Notes under the pieces: model-generated
Told to the model about the DNA's origin: nothing
Databases searched by the model: none
Seen by the model: only the letters and a program-made list of their open reading frames with translations
Position numbers and translations under genes: made by a program
Shown: positions 26,654-34,977 of the stretch, piece by piece
Numbering within the stretch: the first letter of the stretch is position 1
How the letters are laid out: the number at the start of each line of letters is the position of its first letter
DNA from: CAZBLP01 sp964492825
GTDB taxonomy: Bacteria; DYJV01
Reading direction: 5' to 3'
Length of the DNA: 64,000 nt
NCBI GenBank assembly: GCA_964492825.1
Contig: CAZBLP010000002.1
Location: 13,761 to 77,760, forward strand

Positions 26654-28030
26654 TTGAATAAAATAAAAACAATTATAGCGTTATTATGCTTGTTAAGTTT
26701 TTTTGTTTCCTGTTTTAAAAAGAACATACCTAAGGTTGTAGAACCTGATCCTTTATATAATCAAGCAGTTTCTCTATTCAAAAGAGGTAAGTTTGAAAAA
26801 GCGTCGGAGAAATTTTTAGAGTTTAAAAACAGATTTCCGTTTGACAGAAGAATTCTTGAAGTTGAGATAAAATATTGCGACAGTTTATACAAAGCAGAAA
26901 AATATATAGAAGCAGAAAACGCATATCTTGAATTTATTAAATTGCACCCTAAAAACAAATTAATAACTTATGCCTATTATCAACTTGGGATGATTCAATA
27001 TAAACAGATTTCCACAATAGACAGAGACCAATCAAAACTTCATGAAGCTATAAAATATTTTTCATTTCTAATAAAAAGATTTCCAAAAAGCAGATTTGCA
27101 TCAATAGGATTGCACCGAATGCACGAATGCAAAAGAAAACTAGCCAAAAATAATTTTTATATAGGTTATTTTTATTTTAAACAGAAAAGATATGAAGCTG
27201 CAATTGCAAGATTTGAAAAAATTTTAAAATTGTATCCAGGTTTTATTGATGATAAGGTCTTATACTATCTTGGTAAATCTTATATTGATATAGGTAATAA
27301 AGAGAAAGCTTTCAATATTTTAAAAAATTTAGTGAATATTTTTCCTAAAAGCAAGTATAATTATAGAGCAAAACAATTATTGAAAAATCCCAAAAAAGAC
27401 AAATTTAAATTTTGGGCAAGGTTTAAAGAATATTATTTTATGAGTGAAGATGACATTAAAGATGCCTATTATGCGCCAGGCAGACAGCAATTTGCATATC
27501 CACCTTCATCAACATACGCACTTGATTCAAAATCTTTATCAGAGAAAAAAAGAACCCTTATTTCATTAGAAACTGCTAAAATAATTAAAAAAGAATTTCA
27601 AAAAACAGAAGACATTTCAAAAGAAAAAAGTGAAGAAAATAAAATACCGGTGAATGTTTCAGCTAATGAAGTTGATTATCTTGATAATGGGCAAAAAGTG
27701 GTTTTTCAAGGCGGAGTAGTTGTGACAAGAGAAGATTTAGTGATAAAATGTAGCAAACTAATTGCATATTTAAATAAAAAAAATAAAAATATTTATAAGA
27801 TTGAAGCTATTGACGGGGTTGAGTTGTATTACCTTACAAAAGAGGGACATGCTGAAAGAATAGTGTATTATGTTCCTGAAGATAAAGTTACAATGTTTGG
27901 TAATCCCTATTTGAAAGATGGAAATAGTTTGGTTACAGGAGATAAAATAATTTATTTTGTTTCAACTCAAAAAGTATTTGTTTTAGGTGGTAATAAAAGA
28001 AGAGGAGAGATTATTATTAAGGGGAAATAA
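26654..28030 (+). CDS. BamD-LptA fusion lipoprotein
   Basis: A 458-residue lipoprotein beginning at TTG after GGGGAGAT. The signal ends LLSFFVSC, a lipobox cysteine near residue 21. Residues about 35-260 are tetratricopeptide repeats of the BamD (YfiO) type, including TIDRDQSKLHEAIKYFSFLIKRFPKS and ..FYFKQKRYEAAIARFEKILKLYP. After a charged linker, residues about 330-458 form an LptA/OstA-like beta-jellyroll: VNVSANEVDYLDNGQKVVFQGGVVV.. and ..MFGNPYLKDGNSLVTGDKIIYF. BamD helps insert outer-membrane proteins, and LptA carries LPS across the periplasm. One polypeptide with both is unusual. It directly precedes moeA with no gap. Confidence 0.82.
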   Translation: MNKIKTIIALLCLLSFFVSCFKKNIPKVVEPDPLYNQAVSLFKRGKFEKASEKFLEFKNRFPFDRRILEVEIKYCDSLYKAEKYIEAENAYLEFIKLHPKNKLITYAYYQLGMIQYKQISTIDRDQSKLHEAIKYFSFLIKRFPKSRFASIGLHRMHECKRKLAKNNFYIGYFYFKQKRYEAAIARFEKILKLYPGFIDDKVLYYLGKSYIDIGNKEKAFNILKNLVNIFPKSKYNYRAKQLLKNPKKDKFKFWARFKEYYFMSEDDIKDAYYAPGRQQFAYPPSSTYALDSKSLSEKKRTLISLETAKIIKKEFQKTEDISKEKSEENKIPVNVSANEVDYLDNGQKVVFQGGVVVTREDLVIKCSKLIAYLNKKNKNIYKIEAIDGVELYYLTKEGHAERIVYYVPEDKVTMFGNPYLKDGNSLVTGDKIIYFVSTQKVFVLGGNKRRGEIIIKGK

Positions 28031-29263
28031 GTGCGTAAAGATATATCAGTAAAAGAAGCAATTAATTTAATTTTAAATTATACAAATATTTTAGGCACAG
28101 AAAAAGTTTTTCTATCTGACGCTATTAACAGAGTTATTGCAGAGGATATTATAGCAACTTATAATATTCCTCCATATGATAATTCTGCAATGGACGGATT
28201 TGCATTGAAATATGAAGATACTATAGGAGCTTCATCCAACAACCCTGTAAAACTTAAAATAATCGGGACAATTTCAGCTGGTTCTGTTTTTGATAAATCT
28301 GTTAAAGAAGGTGAAGCTGTTAAAATTATGACAGGTGGCAAAATTCCTGAAGGTACAGATTGTATTGCAAGAAAAGAGATTGTTAGAGAGGAAAATGGCT
28401 ATATATATATTTCTGAAAGATTGTCAAAAAACAATGATCTCAGAAAAACAGGCGAAGATATTAAAAAAGGTGAAATTATTATAAAAAAATATTCAAATAT
28501 AACACCTGCTGTAGCAGGTATTGTTGCATCTTTTGGGAGAAGTTATATTAAAGTTTTTAAAAAGCCTATAGTTACAGTGCTTATAACAGGAGATGAGATT
28601 GTTGATATAGATGAAGAACTTTCAGATGGTCAAATTAGAAATTCAAATGGTTTTACATTGAGAGGCTTGCTTCAAGGTGAAAAAATAAATGCTTTTTTTA
28701 CAGAAATTGTTAAAGATGAGCCTGAAATATTAAAAAGCCAAATAGAGAATTCGTTAAATTCAGATATTATTCTCTCAACTGGTGGTGTTTCAATGGGAGA
28801 TTACGATTTTGTAAAAGATATTACCATTGAATTAGGTTTTGAGCCTATTTTCTGGAGGGTTAGAGTAAAGCCGGGAAAGCCTTTGTTTTTTGCAAGAAAA
28901 AATAGAACACTCTTTTTCGGGATACCAGGAAATCCGGTTTCCACAATGTCAAGTTTTTACAATTTTATTTTGCCATGTATAAAAAAAATGAGTGGTAAAA
29001 AAGAACTTTTTCTCAGGAGATTTAAAGCGACGCTTGAGTCTAATATTAAAAGAAAAGATTTTAGATGTGAATTTATAAGAGGAATATTAACAATAAAAAA
29101 AAATAAATTTTATGTTACACCAACCGGAGCACAAGGTTCAGGTATATTATCATCTATGAAAAAGGGTAATTGTTTTATTATAGTTGATGAAGGAGAACCA
29201 TTGATTCAAAAAGGTGATGAAGTTAATGTAGCAGTTTTTGATTCTAATTTTTATTATGAATAA
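28031..29263 (+). CDS. moeA: Molybdopterin molybdenumtransferase
   Basis: A 410-residue MoeA that inserts molybdate (or tungstate) into adenylylated molybdopterin. Conserved segments: PPYDNSAMDGFALK near 47-60, IMTGGKIPEGTDCIARKE near 100, TGDEIV near 190, the STGGVSMGDYDFVKD molybdopterin-binding loop near 250 and FFGIPGNPVSTM near 300. It starts with GTG immediately after the upstream stop and a GGGGAAA site. The following HTH-PBP regulator and TRAP genes are in the same 10 kb. Confidence 0.95.
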   Translation: MRKDISVKEAINLILNYTNILGTEKVFLSDAINRVIAEDIIATYNIPPYDNSAMDGFALKYEDTIGASSNNPVKLKIIGTISAGSVFDKSVKEGEAVKIMTGGKIPEGTDCIARKEIVREENGYIYISERLSKNNDLRKTGEDIKKGEIIIKKYSNITPAVAGIVASFGRSYIKVFKKPIVTVLITGDEIVDIDEELSDGQIRNSNGFTLRGLLQGEKINAFFTEIVKDEPEILKSQIENSLNSDIILSTGGVSMGDYDFVKDITIELGFEPIFWRVRVKPGKPLFFARKNRTLFFGIPGNPVSTMSSFYNFILPCIKKMSGKKELFLRRFKATLESNIKRKDFRCEFIRGILTIKKNKFYVTPTGAQGSGILSSMKKGNCFIIVDEGEPLIQKGDEVNVAVFDSNFYYE

Positions 29264-29585
29264 CAGTTTTCTTAAAATATTAAGCTGCCTATTTTTAGCT
29301 ATTATTTTATTTTTATCAATAATCAAAATAAATAATACAAATCTACCAGAGCAAAGTGACAAAGTTGCTCATTTCATTATGTATATCTTTTGTTCAGCAT
29401 CATTTTATTTTTTACAATTTAGATACTACATTTTATTTTCAATTAGTTATGGTATTTTAATGGAGATAATACAATATTTTATTCCTTGGCGAAGTTTTTC
29501 TATTGCTGATATTATTGCCAATTCAATAGGTGCAGTAAGTTTTTTATTGATTTTAAAATTCTTATATAATAAAAAATTATTATGA
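29256..29585 (+). CDS. VanZ-like membrane protein
   Basis: A 109-residue protein with about three membrane helices (FLKILSCLFLAIILFLSII, FIMYIFCSASFYFL, IGAVSFLLILKFL) and the VanZ-family pattern SDKVAHFIMYIF..GILMEIIQYFIPWRSFSIADIIANSIGA. The role of the family beyond teicoplanin resistance is unknown. It overlaps the moeA stop by 8 bases and lacks a ribosome-binding site, so it is probably translated by coupling. Start ATG chosen over an in-frame TTG 18 bases earlier. Confidence 0.78.
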   Translation: MNNSFLKILSCLFLAIILFLSIIKINNTNLPEQSDKVAHFIMYIFCSASFYFLQFRYYILFSISYGILMEIIQYFIPWRSFSIADIIANSIGAVSFLLILKFLYNKKLL

Positions 29586-29606
29586 TTACTGATACTAAAA
29601 AAGTGT

Positions 29607-29635
29607 TTGACAGAATTAAAAAAACATAGTAATAA
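29607..29635 (+). promoter_or_regulatory. Candidate promoter of the TRAP transporter operon
   Basis: Consensus TTGACA at 29607-29612, a 17-base spacer, and TAATAA at 29630-29635, about 40 bases before the dctP start with its GGGGGA site. The -10 is imperfect. Confidence 0.45.
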
Positions 29636-29674
29636 TTATTTTTCATGTTTTAATTAAATTAAAAGGGGGATAAT

Positions 29675-30643
29675 ATGAAAAAATGGTTTTTGTTGGCAAT
29701 TATTTTTGTGTTTACAATGAGTATTTCTTTATTTGGTGCTGTAAAAATGAAAATAGGCATAGTTACAACACCACAGTCAGGCCATTATGTGGCATGTAAA
29801 AAATTTAAAGAAATTGTAGAAAAAGAATCGAAAGGGAGATTTACATTTAAAATTTATCACAGTGCTTCTCTTGGCAATGAAAGCTCTATTCTACAGCAGA
29901 TTCAGCTTGGTACAGTAGATTTAGGAGTTATTACTTCTGGTCCAATTGGAAATTTCAATAAAAAAATACAGCTTTTTGATTTACCTTTTATTTTTAAAGA
30001 TTACAAACAAGCTGATAAAATATTAGATGGTCCTATTGGCCAAGGAGTATTAAACTCACTTGCAAAGCAAGGATTCAAAGGGATGCATTTTTTAGAGAAT
30101 GGTTTCAGAAATCTTACAAACAACATTAGGCCGGTTCATACAGTTGCAGATGTTAAGGGATTAAAAATCAGGACAATGGCAGCTCCAATGCATGTGAAAT
30201 TATGGAGAATGCTTGGTGCTAATCCTACTCCAATGGGATGGCCTATTAATACTGCTTTGCAGCAGGGTACTATTGATGGTCAGGAAAATCCACTTTGGGT
30301 TATAGATAAATATAAACTTTATGAAGTGCAAAAATATTTATCTTTTACAAGACATGTTTATTCACCTCTTGTATTTATTATGAATTTAAATAAATTTAAA
30401 GCTTTGTCTAAAAATGATCAGAAGCTGTTTTTAAAAGCAGCTAAAATAGCATCTAATTTTGAAAGAAAATGGAACAGAGATAATAATGCCGGATTTTTAA
30501 AACATTTAAAACAAATGGGAATGAAAATTGACGAACATCCTGATGTTAACAGTTTTAGAAAAAAAGTTGCTCCTATGTATAATGATGCTAAAAAAGTAAT
30601 TGGTGCAGATTTAGTGGAGAAACTGTTAAAAGCTATTAAATAG
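29675..30643 (+). CDS. dctP: TRAP transporter solute-binding protein (DctP family)
   Basis: A 322-residue periplasmic binding protein with a signal peptide (MKKWFLLAIIFVFTMSISLFGA). DctP hallmarks: FKIYHSASLGNESSILQQIQLGTVDLGVI, FDLPFIFKDYKQADKILDGPIG, GLKIRTMAAPMHVKLWRMLGANPTPMGW (with the conserved arginine that binds a carboxylate) and the TALQQGTIDGQENP segment. The ligand is probably a carboxylate but cannot be named. First gene of a DctPQM operon. Strong GGGGGA ribosome-binding site. Confidence 0.93.
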   Translation: MKKWFLLAIIFVFTMSISLFGAVKMKIGIVTTPQSGHYVACKKFKEIVEKESKGRFTFKIYHSASLGNESSILQQIQLGTVDLGVITSGPIGNFNKKIQLFDLPFIFKDYKQADKILDGPIGQGVLNSLAKQGFKGMHFLENGFRNLTNNIRPVHTVADVKGLKIRTMAAPMHVKLWRMLGANPTPMGWPINTALQQGTIDGQENPLWVIDKYKLYEVQKYLSFTRHVYSPLVFIMNLNKFKALSKNDQKLFLKAAKIASNFERKWNRDNNAGFLKHLKQMGMKIDEHPDVNSFRKKVAPMYNDAKKVIGADLVEKLLKAIK

Positions 30644-30644
30644 C

Positions 30645-31121
30645 ATGTTTCAAAAGATAAGTGATTCTCTTAATAAAATAACAGAGATAGTGGTAATGGT
30701 TTTAATGGCTGCTATCTCTGTTATAATTTTCGGACAAGTAGTATGCAGGTATGTATTTAATCATTCTCTTTACTGGTCAGAAGAAGTAGGGAGATACATT
30801 TTAGTATGGATAACTTTTTTAGGTGCGTCAGTTGGGGTTAAGAGATATGCTCATATAGGAATAGATTTTTTATACAATAAAGCCAGAGGCTTTTTTAAAA
30901 AAATAATAGATTTTGCAATTGTTATTTTAGGAATTTTTTTTGCAGGAATTATCTGTTATTTTGGGTATAGATTTTCATATTTTGTAAGATTTCAAAAATC
31001 AGCTGCGCTTCTCATGCCTATGACAATCCCTTATGCATCAATATGTGTCGGGGGATTTTTAATGTTAATTCATTTTTTTTCAGATTTGATTAAGATTTTC
31101 AGGAAAAAGAGAACAAAATGA
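30645..31121 (+). CDS. dctQ: TRAP transporter small membrane subunit (DctQ family)
   Basis: A 158-residue protein with four membrane segments, starting at an ATG 1 base after the dctP stop. SLYWSEEVGRYILVWITFLGASVGVKRYAHIGIDF is the family signature. It pairs with DctM for Na+-driven uptake. It overlaps dctM by 4 bases. Confidence 0.92.
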   Translation: MFQKISDSLNKITEIVVMVLMAAISVIIFGQVVCRYVFNHSLYWSEEVGRYILVWITFLGASVGVKRYAHIGIDFLYNKARGFFKKIIDFAIVILGIFFAGIICYFGYRFSYFVRFQKSAALLMPMTIPYASICVGGFLMLIHFFSDLIKIFRKKRTK

Positions 31122-32392
31122 GTACGTTTTTATTTATTTTTTTAATGTTCTTATTTTTGCTTAATGCGCCCATATTTCTTGCAATAGCAATTTCTTCAAT
31201 TTTTACTCTTCTATTTTTTACAGATTTTCCTCTGATTATGGTTACTCAAAGAATGGTTAATGCTGTTGATTCATTTCCTTTAATGGCTGTGCCTCTTTTT
31301 ATGCTTGCAGGCGCACTTATGGATGTTGGAGGGATTTCAAAAAGAATAGTTAATTTTGCAGAAGCCCTTGTAGGTTGGCTACCTGGCGGGCTTGCAGCTG
31401 TTGCTGTTGTTGCAAGTATGTTTTTTGCCGGTATTTCTGGTTCTGCTGCTGCTGATACTGCTGCTGTTGGAGCATTGCTTATTCCAGCTATGATTCAAAG
31501 GGGATATAAAGACAGCTTCTCAGCGGCTATTCAAGCATCTGGTGGTTCTATAGGTGTTATTATCCCTCCAAGTATTCCTATGATTATTTATGGGTTTATT
31601 ACTGGTACATCTATTTCAAAATTATTTGCAGCAGGGATATTGCCAGGCATTTTAATGGGAATTTCCCTTATTTTAGTAGCAATTTTTATTTCAATTAAAT
31701 ATGGATATGGAAGTGCAGTGCCTTTTTCCATAAAAAATGTTTTTAAAACATTTAAAGAAGCTTTTTGGTCACTTGGTGCACCTATTATTATTCTTGGAGG
31801 AATTTTAGGAGGTGTTTTTACTGCCACAGAAGCAGCTGCTGTTGCGGTTATTTACGGATTTATTGTAGGAAAATTTATTTATAAAGAATTAAAATTTAAA
31901 AATATGCCAAAGTTATTAATTGAATCTGCTGTACTTGCTTCAATAATTCTTTTTATTATTGCCACTGCATCTATTTTTGGCTGGATTATTACAATGGAAA
32001 ACATTCCTCAATTAATTGGTACAAAGATTCTAAGTCTTACTCAAAATCCTATTTTAATACTTTTACTGATAAATTTGATTCTACTTATTGCCGGAACTTT
32101 TGTTGAAACAACAGTATCTCTTATTTTGCTTGTGCCTATAATCATGCCGATTGTACCGAAGCTTGGGATAGATCCTATTCAAATGGGTGTTATAATTGTA
32201 ACTAATCTTGCTATTGGTATGCTGACACCACCACTTGGTATTTGTCTGATAGTGTCTTGTGGTATTTCAAGAAACTCAATTATTGAAGTAAGTAGAGCAA
32301 TTTTACCATTTCTTTTTGCTCTAATTATAGACCTTTTAATAATTTCATATTGGTCGCCAATTACAATGTTTATACCTTCTTTAATGAAATAA
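31118..32392 (+). CDS. dctM: TRAP transporter large membrane subunit (DctM family)
   Basis: A 424-residue protein with about twelve membrane segments. It carries the DctM core: DSFPLMAVPLFMLAGALMDVGGISKRIVNFAEALVGWLPGGLAAVAVVASMFFAGISGSAAADTAAVGALLIPAM and GGSIGVIIPPSIPMIIYGFITGTSISKLFAAGILPG. It is the ion-coupled translocating subunit. Last gene of the operon. No clear terminator is seen before the convergent acetyltransferase 18 bases away. Confidence 0.95.
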   Translation: MSTFLFIFLMFLFLLNAPIFLAIAISSIFTLLFFTDFPLIMVTQRMVNAVDSFPLMAVPLFMLAGALMDVGGISKRIVNFAEALVGWLPGGLAAVAVVASMFFAGISGSAAADTAAVGALLIPAMIQRGYKDSFSAAIQASGGSIGVIIPPSIPMIIYGFITGTSISKLFAAGILPGILMGISLILVAIFISIKYGYGSAVPFSIKNVFKTFKEAFWSLGAPIIILGGILGGVFTATEAAAVAVIYGFIVGKFIYKELKFKNMPKLLIESAVLASIILFIIATASIFGWIITMENIPQLIGTKILSLTQNPILILLLINLILLIAGTFVETTVSLILLVPIIMPIVPKLGIDPIQMGVIIVTNLAIGMLTPPLGICLIVSCGISRNSIIEVSRAILPFLFALIIDLLIISYWSPITMFIPSLMK

Positions 32393-32410
32393 ATTAATAA
32401 CCTTTGTTTT

Positions 32411-32977
32411 TTAAAACTCAAAAGACTCTCTTTCTTGTAAATCGTGCATCATAATTGTCACATCGTATGTTTTACCAGTATCAGTCATAAAGTAATCTTC
32501 AAGATCGCATTTTCTGGAAAAACCTAATCTTCTAAATGATTTTATTAATTTATAATGTTCTGAAATTATCTCTGCAATTATAAATTTTAAACCTAATTCC
32601 TTAGCTATTTTAATCTGGGATTTTACGAGATATGAACCTAATCCAATACCCCTAAAATCTTTATCTAAAAAAATTCTAATTTCAGCCATATGTCTTTTTG
32701 ATTTAGTCATAAAATGTAAGGTGGTATTACCTACTATTTTATTTTCATATTGAGCAATAATTGGCAAAACCTTTAAAAAATCAATTTCACTATACCATCT
32801 TTCAACAGTTTCTTTATTTTTTACTTTATCTTTTAAAAATATCATATCAGATTCATCTGCTCTTTGAAATAATTCATAAACCATTTCTTTATCTTTATCA
32901 ATTGTAGGTCTGATAATAACTTTTTTATAATTACTAAGTGTAACAAATTCTCTGAATTGTTTTATACGCTTCTTCAT
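32411..32977 (-). CDS. GNAT-family N-acetyltransferase
   Basis: A 188-residue acetyltransferase. VIIRPTIDKDKEMVYELFQ begins the GNAT fold, EIRIFLDKDFRGIGLGSYLVKSQIKIAKELGLKFIIAEII contains the acetyl-CoA loop RGIGLG, and LIKSFRRLGFSRKC ends it. Substrate unknown. Start set at the ATG after GGAGG, giving MKKRIKQF. The longer TTG start would overlap that site. Confidence 0.85.
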   Translation of the reverse strand: MKKRIKQFREFVTLSNYKKVIIRPTIDKDKEMVYELFQRADESDMIFLKDKVKNKETVERWYSEIDFLKVLPIIAQYENKIVGNTTLHFMTKSKRHMAEIRIFLDKDFRGIGLGSYLVKSQIKIAKELGLKFIIAEIISEHYKLIKSFRRLGFSRKCDLEDYFMTDTGKTYDVTIMMHDLQERESFEF

Positions 32978-33031
32978 TTTAACCTCCAAATTGAACTTTT
33001 ACTATATTTTACTATCATTTATTGCGAATAT

Positions 33032-33060
33032 TATCAATAAAAAATAAAAATTTATTGATA
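33032..33060. promoter_or_regulatory. Inverted repeat before the LysR gene
   Basis: TATCAATAAA (33032-33041) and TTTATTGATA (33051-33060) are a perfect 10-base inverted repeat with a 9-base spacer, ending 28 bases before the LysR start codon. LysR-type regulators commonly bind such sites near their own promoter, so this is a candidate autoregulatory operator. Confidence 0.5.
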
Positions 33061-33088
33061 AATTTACAAATATTTTATAATAAAAAGA

Positions 33089-33973
33089 ATGCTTTTAAAA
33101 TGGCTTGAGACTTTTATTAGATTGTCTGAAAATAGGAATTTTTCAAAAACTGCAAAAGAGCTGTATTTAACTCAGCCTACAATTAGTAATCAAATAGCTC
33201 AACTGGAAAAAGAACTTGATGTGGTTTTAATAAATCGAAATTATAAGAAATTCTCACTTACAAAAGCAGGTGAAATTCTATATTTCCATTCAATTAAAAT
33301 TTTAAAGGATGTGGAAGTTTTAAAAGCATCTATTGACAATCTTAAGGGGCTTAAAGAAGGTGAAATTCTAATTGGTGCAAGTACTTTGCCTGGAGAATAT
33401 ATTCTTCCTAAGATAATTTATTCCTTTAAAGAAAAATATCCTGAAATTATTATTAATTTAAGTATAAAAGATAGTTTTAAATGTATAGAAGAACTTAAAA
33501 ACGGGAAAATAGAATTTGCTGTAGTGGGATTCAAAAATTATGATAATACTTTGAATTTTTATGAACTATTTGATGATGAAATTATTTTTATTCATAATAA
33601 AAAAGGGGAGAGTTTTTATATATCAGATTTAAAAAAATTATCTATTATTACACGAGAATATGGCTCAGGTACAATCTCCGTAGTAAGGGAATTTTTCAAA
33701 AGTAAAAATTTTTCATATGATTCCTTAAATTTCATTGCAAAATTAGGTAGTTTGAATGCAGTCAAAGAGATGGTAAAAGCAGGTCTTGGATATGCTTTTA
33801 TTAGTAAAATATCAGTAAAAGAAGAGTTGAAAGATAAAAAATTATACGAGGCTAAAATTCAAGAAGTAACTCCTATTTTCAGAAGATTTTATATTGTTAC
33901 ATCTAAAAATTTATCACTATCTCCTGCAAGCAAAAACTTTATTGAAGTTTTGAAAAAAACATTTTCAAATTAA
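33089..33973 (+). CDS. LysR-family transcriptional regulator
   Basis: A 294-residue regulator with the N-terminal winged HTH (FIRLSENRNFSKTAKELYLTQPTISNQIAQLEKELDVVLINRNYKKFSLTKAG) and a periplasmic-binding-like effector domain (about 90-290, with LIGASTLPGEYILP). The effector is unknown. The TRAP operon, acetyltransferase or the downstream genes are possible targets. The ATG has no ribosome-binding site and TATAAT ends 7 bases before it, suggesting a leaderless mRNA. Confidence 0.92.
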   Translation: MLLKWLETFIRLSENRNFSKTAKELYLTQPTISNQIAQLEKELDVVLINRNYKKFSLTKAGEILYFHSIKILKDVEVLKASIDNLKGLKEGEILIGASTLPGEYILPKIIYSFKEKYPEIIINLSIKDSFKCIEELKNGKIEFAVVGFKNYDNTLNFYELFDDEIIFIHNKKGESFYISDLKKLSIITREYGSGTISVVREFFKSKNFSYDSLNFIAKLGSLNAVKEMVKAGLGYAFISKISVKEELKDKKLYEAKIQEVTPIFRRFYIVTSKNLSLSPASKNFIEVLKKTFSN

Positions 33974-34031
33974 TATTTATTATTAAAACGCCAATTCTAC
34001 AAATGCATTATTAATTCTTCTGCCTTTTAAT

Positions 34032-34060
34032 TTGACTTAATATGTAAAGATTGTTATAAA
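34032..34060 (+). promoter_or_regulatory. Strong promoter directly before the HTH-PBP regulator
   Basis: TTGACT (34032-34037), exactly 17 bases, TATAAA (34055-34060), then AATTTC and the ATG at 34067. Transcription should start at or within a base of the ATG. No Shine-Dalgarno motif is present. Confidence 0.65.
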
Positions 34061-34066
34061 AATTTC

Positions 34067-34957
34067 ATGAAAAATAAAAAGTTTCTAACAACTTCAGAAG
34101 TGTCTGAACTGTTAAATATAAATGAAAAAAAGATCTATATTCTTGCTCAAGAAGGGATTATTCCTGCTACAAAAATTACTGGAAAGTGGCTTTTTCCATA
34201 TGATGAACTGGTATATTTCCTTAGATATGAGTCTTTAAAAAATCTTAAAAAAGGTATAACTTTTTCTCTATTAGAAAATAATATTTTAATTGGCGCAGGC
34301 TCAGATGACCCGATTTTATCAAAAATTTTCAATCATTTTTATAATTTTTCAAAAACTACTTTATTTTATTCAACAGTTGGTAGCAAAAATGGAGTTAATA
34401 TGTTGAAAAATAAGGTTGTTCATTTTGCATTCAGCCATTTGTACGATTTTAAAAAAAATGAATTTAATCTTCCATATTTAAAAGATATTTTTACAAATAA
34501 CGACTATGTTGTTATAAATCTTTTTCATAGAGATATAGGAGTTGTTTCAAGCTTTGAGTTTTCTAATTTAGAAGAATTAAATAAAAAAAATTTAACCTTT
34601 ATTTTACGTCAAAAGGGTTCTGGCATAAGAAATATAACTGAGAATATATTTGAGTCTGATAAATTGAAAAGAGTTGCTTTTAAATTTTTCCCTAATGAAG
34701 TTACAACTCATATTGAAGTTGCAAATCTTGTTAAAAACAACAAAGAGTTTATTGGAATTACAACAAAATCAACAGCAAAAATTTTTGACCTATATTTTCA
34801 TAAAATTTTTAAGGAAAGGTTTGATTTAATAACTTTAAAAGAATACTTTTTTAATAAAATATTTCAGCAATTTTATAATTTTATAATTGAAAAATTAAAA
34901 AAAGAACTTTCACCTGAAGGATACGATTTTAAAGAATGTGGTAAGATTATTATTTAA
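34067..34957 (+). CDS. HTH (excisionase-type) regulator with PBP-like ligand domain
   Basis: A 296-residue one-component regulator. Residues 1-55 are a MerR/excisionase-like winged helix (FLTTSEVSELLNINEKKIYILAQEGIIPATKITGKWLFPYDELVYFL). The rest is a periplasmic-binding-like domain (LIGAGSDDPILSKIFNHF.., FILRQKGSGIRNITENIF, and ..FIGITTKSTAKIFDLYF) of the PBP_like_2 type that is often linked to molybdate or tungstate sensing or to MoeA. moeA at 28031 fits that idea. No signal peptide, so it acts in the cytoplasm. A very short leader is predicted. Confidence 0.82.
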   Translation: MKNKKFLTTSEVSELLNINEKKIYILAQEGIIPATKITGKWLFPYDELVYFLRYESLKNLKKGITFSLLENNILIGAGSDDPILSKIFNHFYNFSKTTLFYSTVGSKNGVNMLKNKVVHFAFSHLYDFKKNEFNLPYLKDIFTNNDYVVINLFHRDIGVVSSFEFSNLEELNKKNLTFILRQKGSGIRNITENIFESDKLKRVAFKFFPNEVTTHIEVANLVKNNKEFIGITTKSTAKIFDLYFHKIFKERFDLITLKEYFFNKIFQQFYNFIIEKLKKELSPEGYDFKECGKIII

Positions 34958-34977
34958 AATATGAAAAAGGAGTTTTT

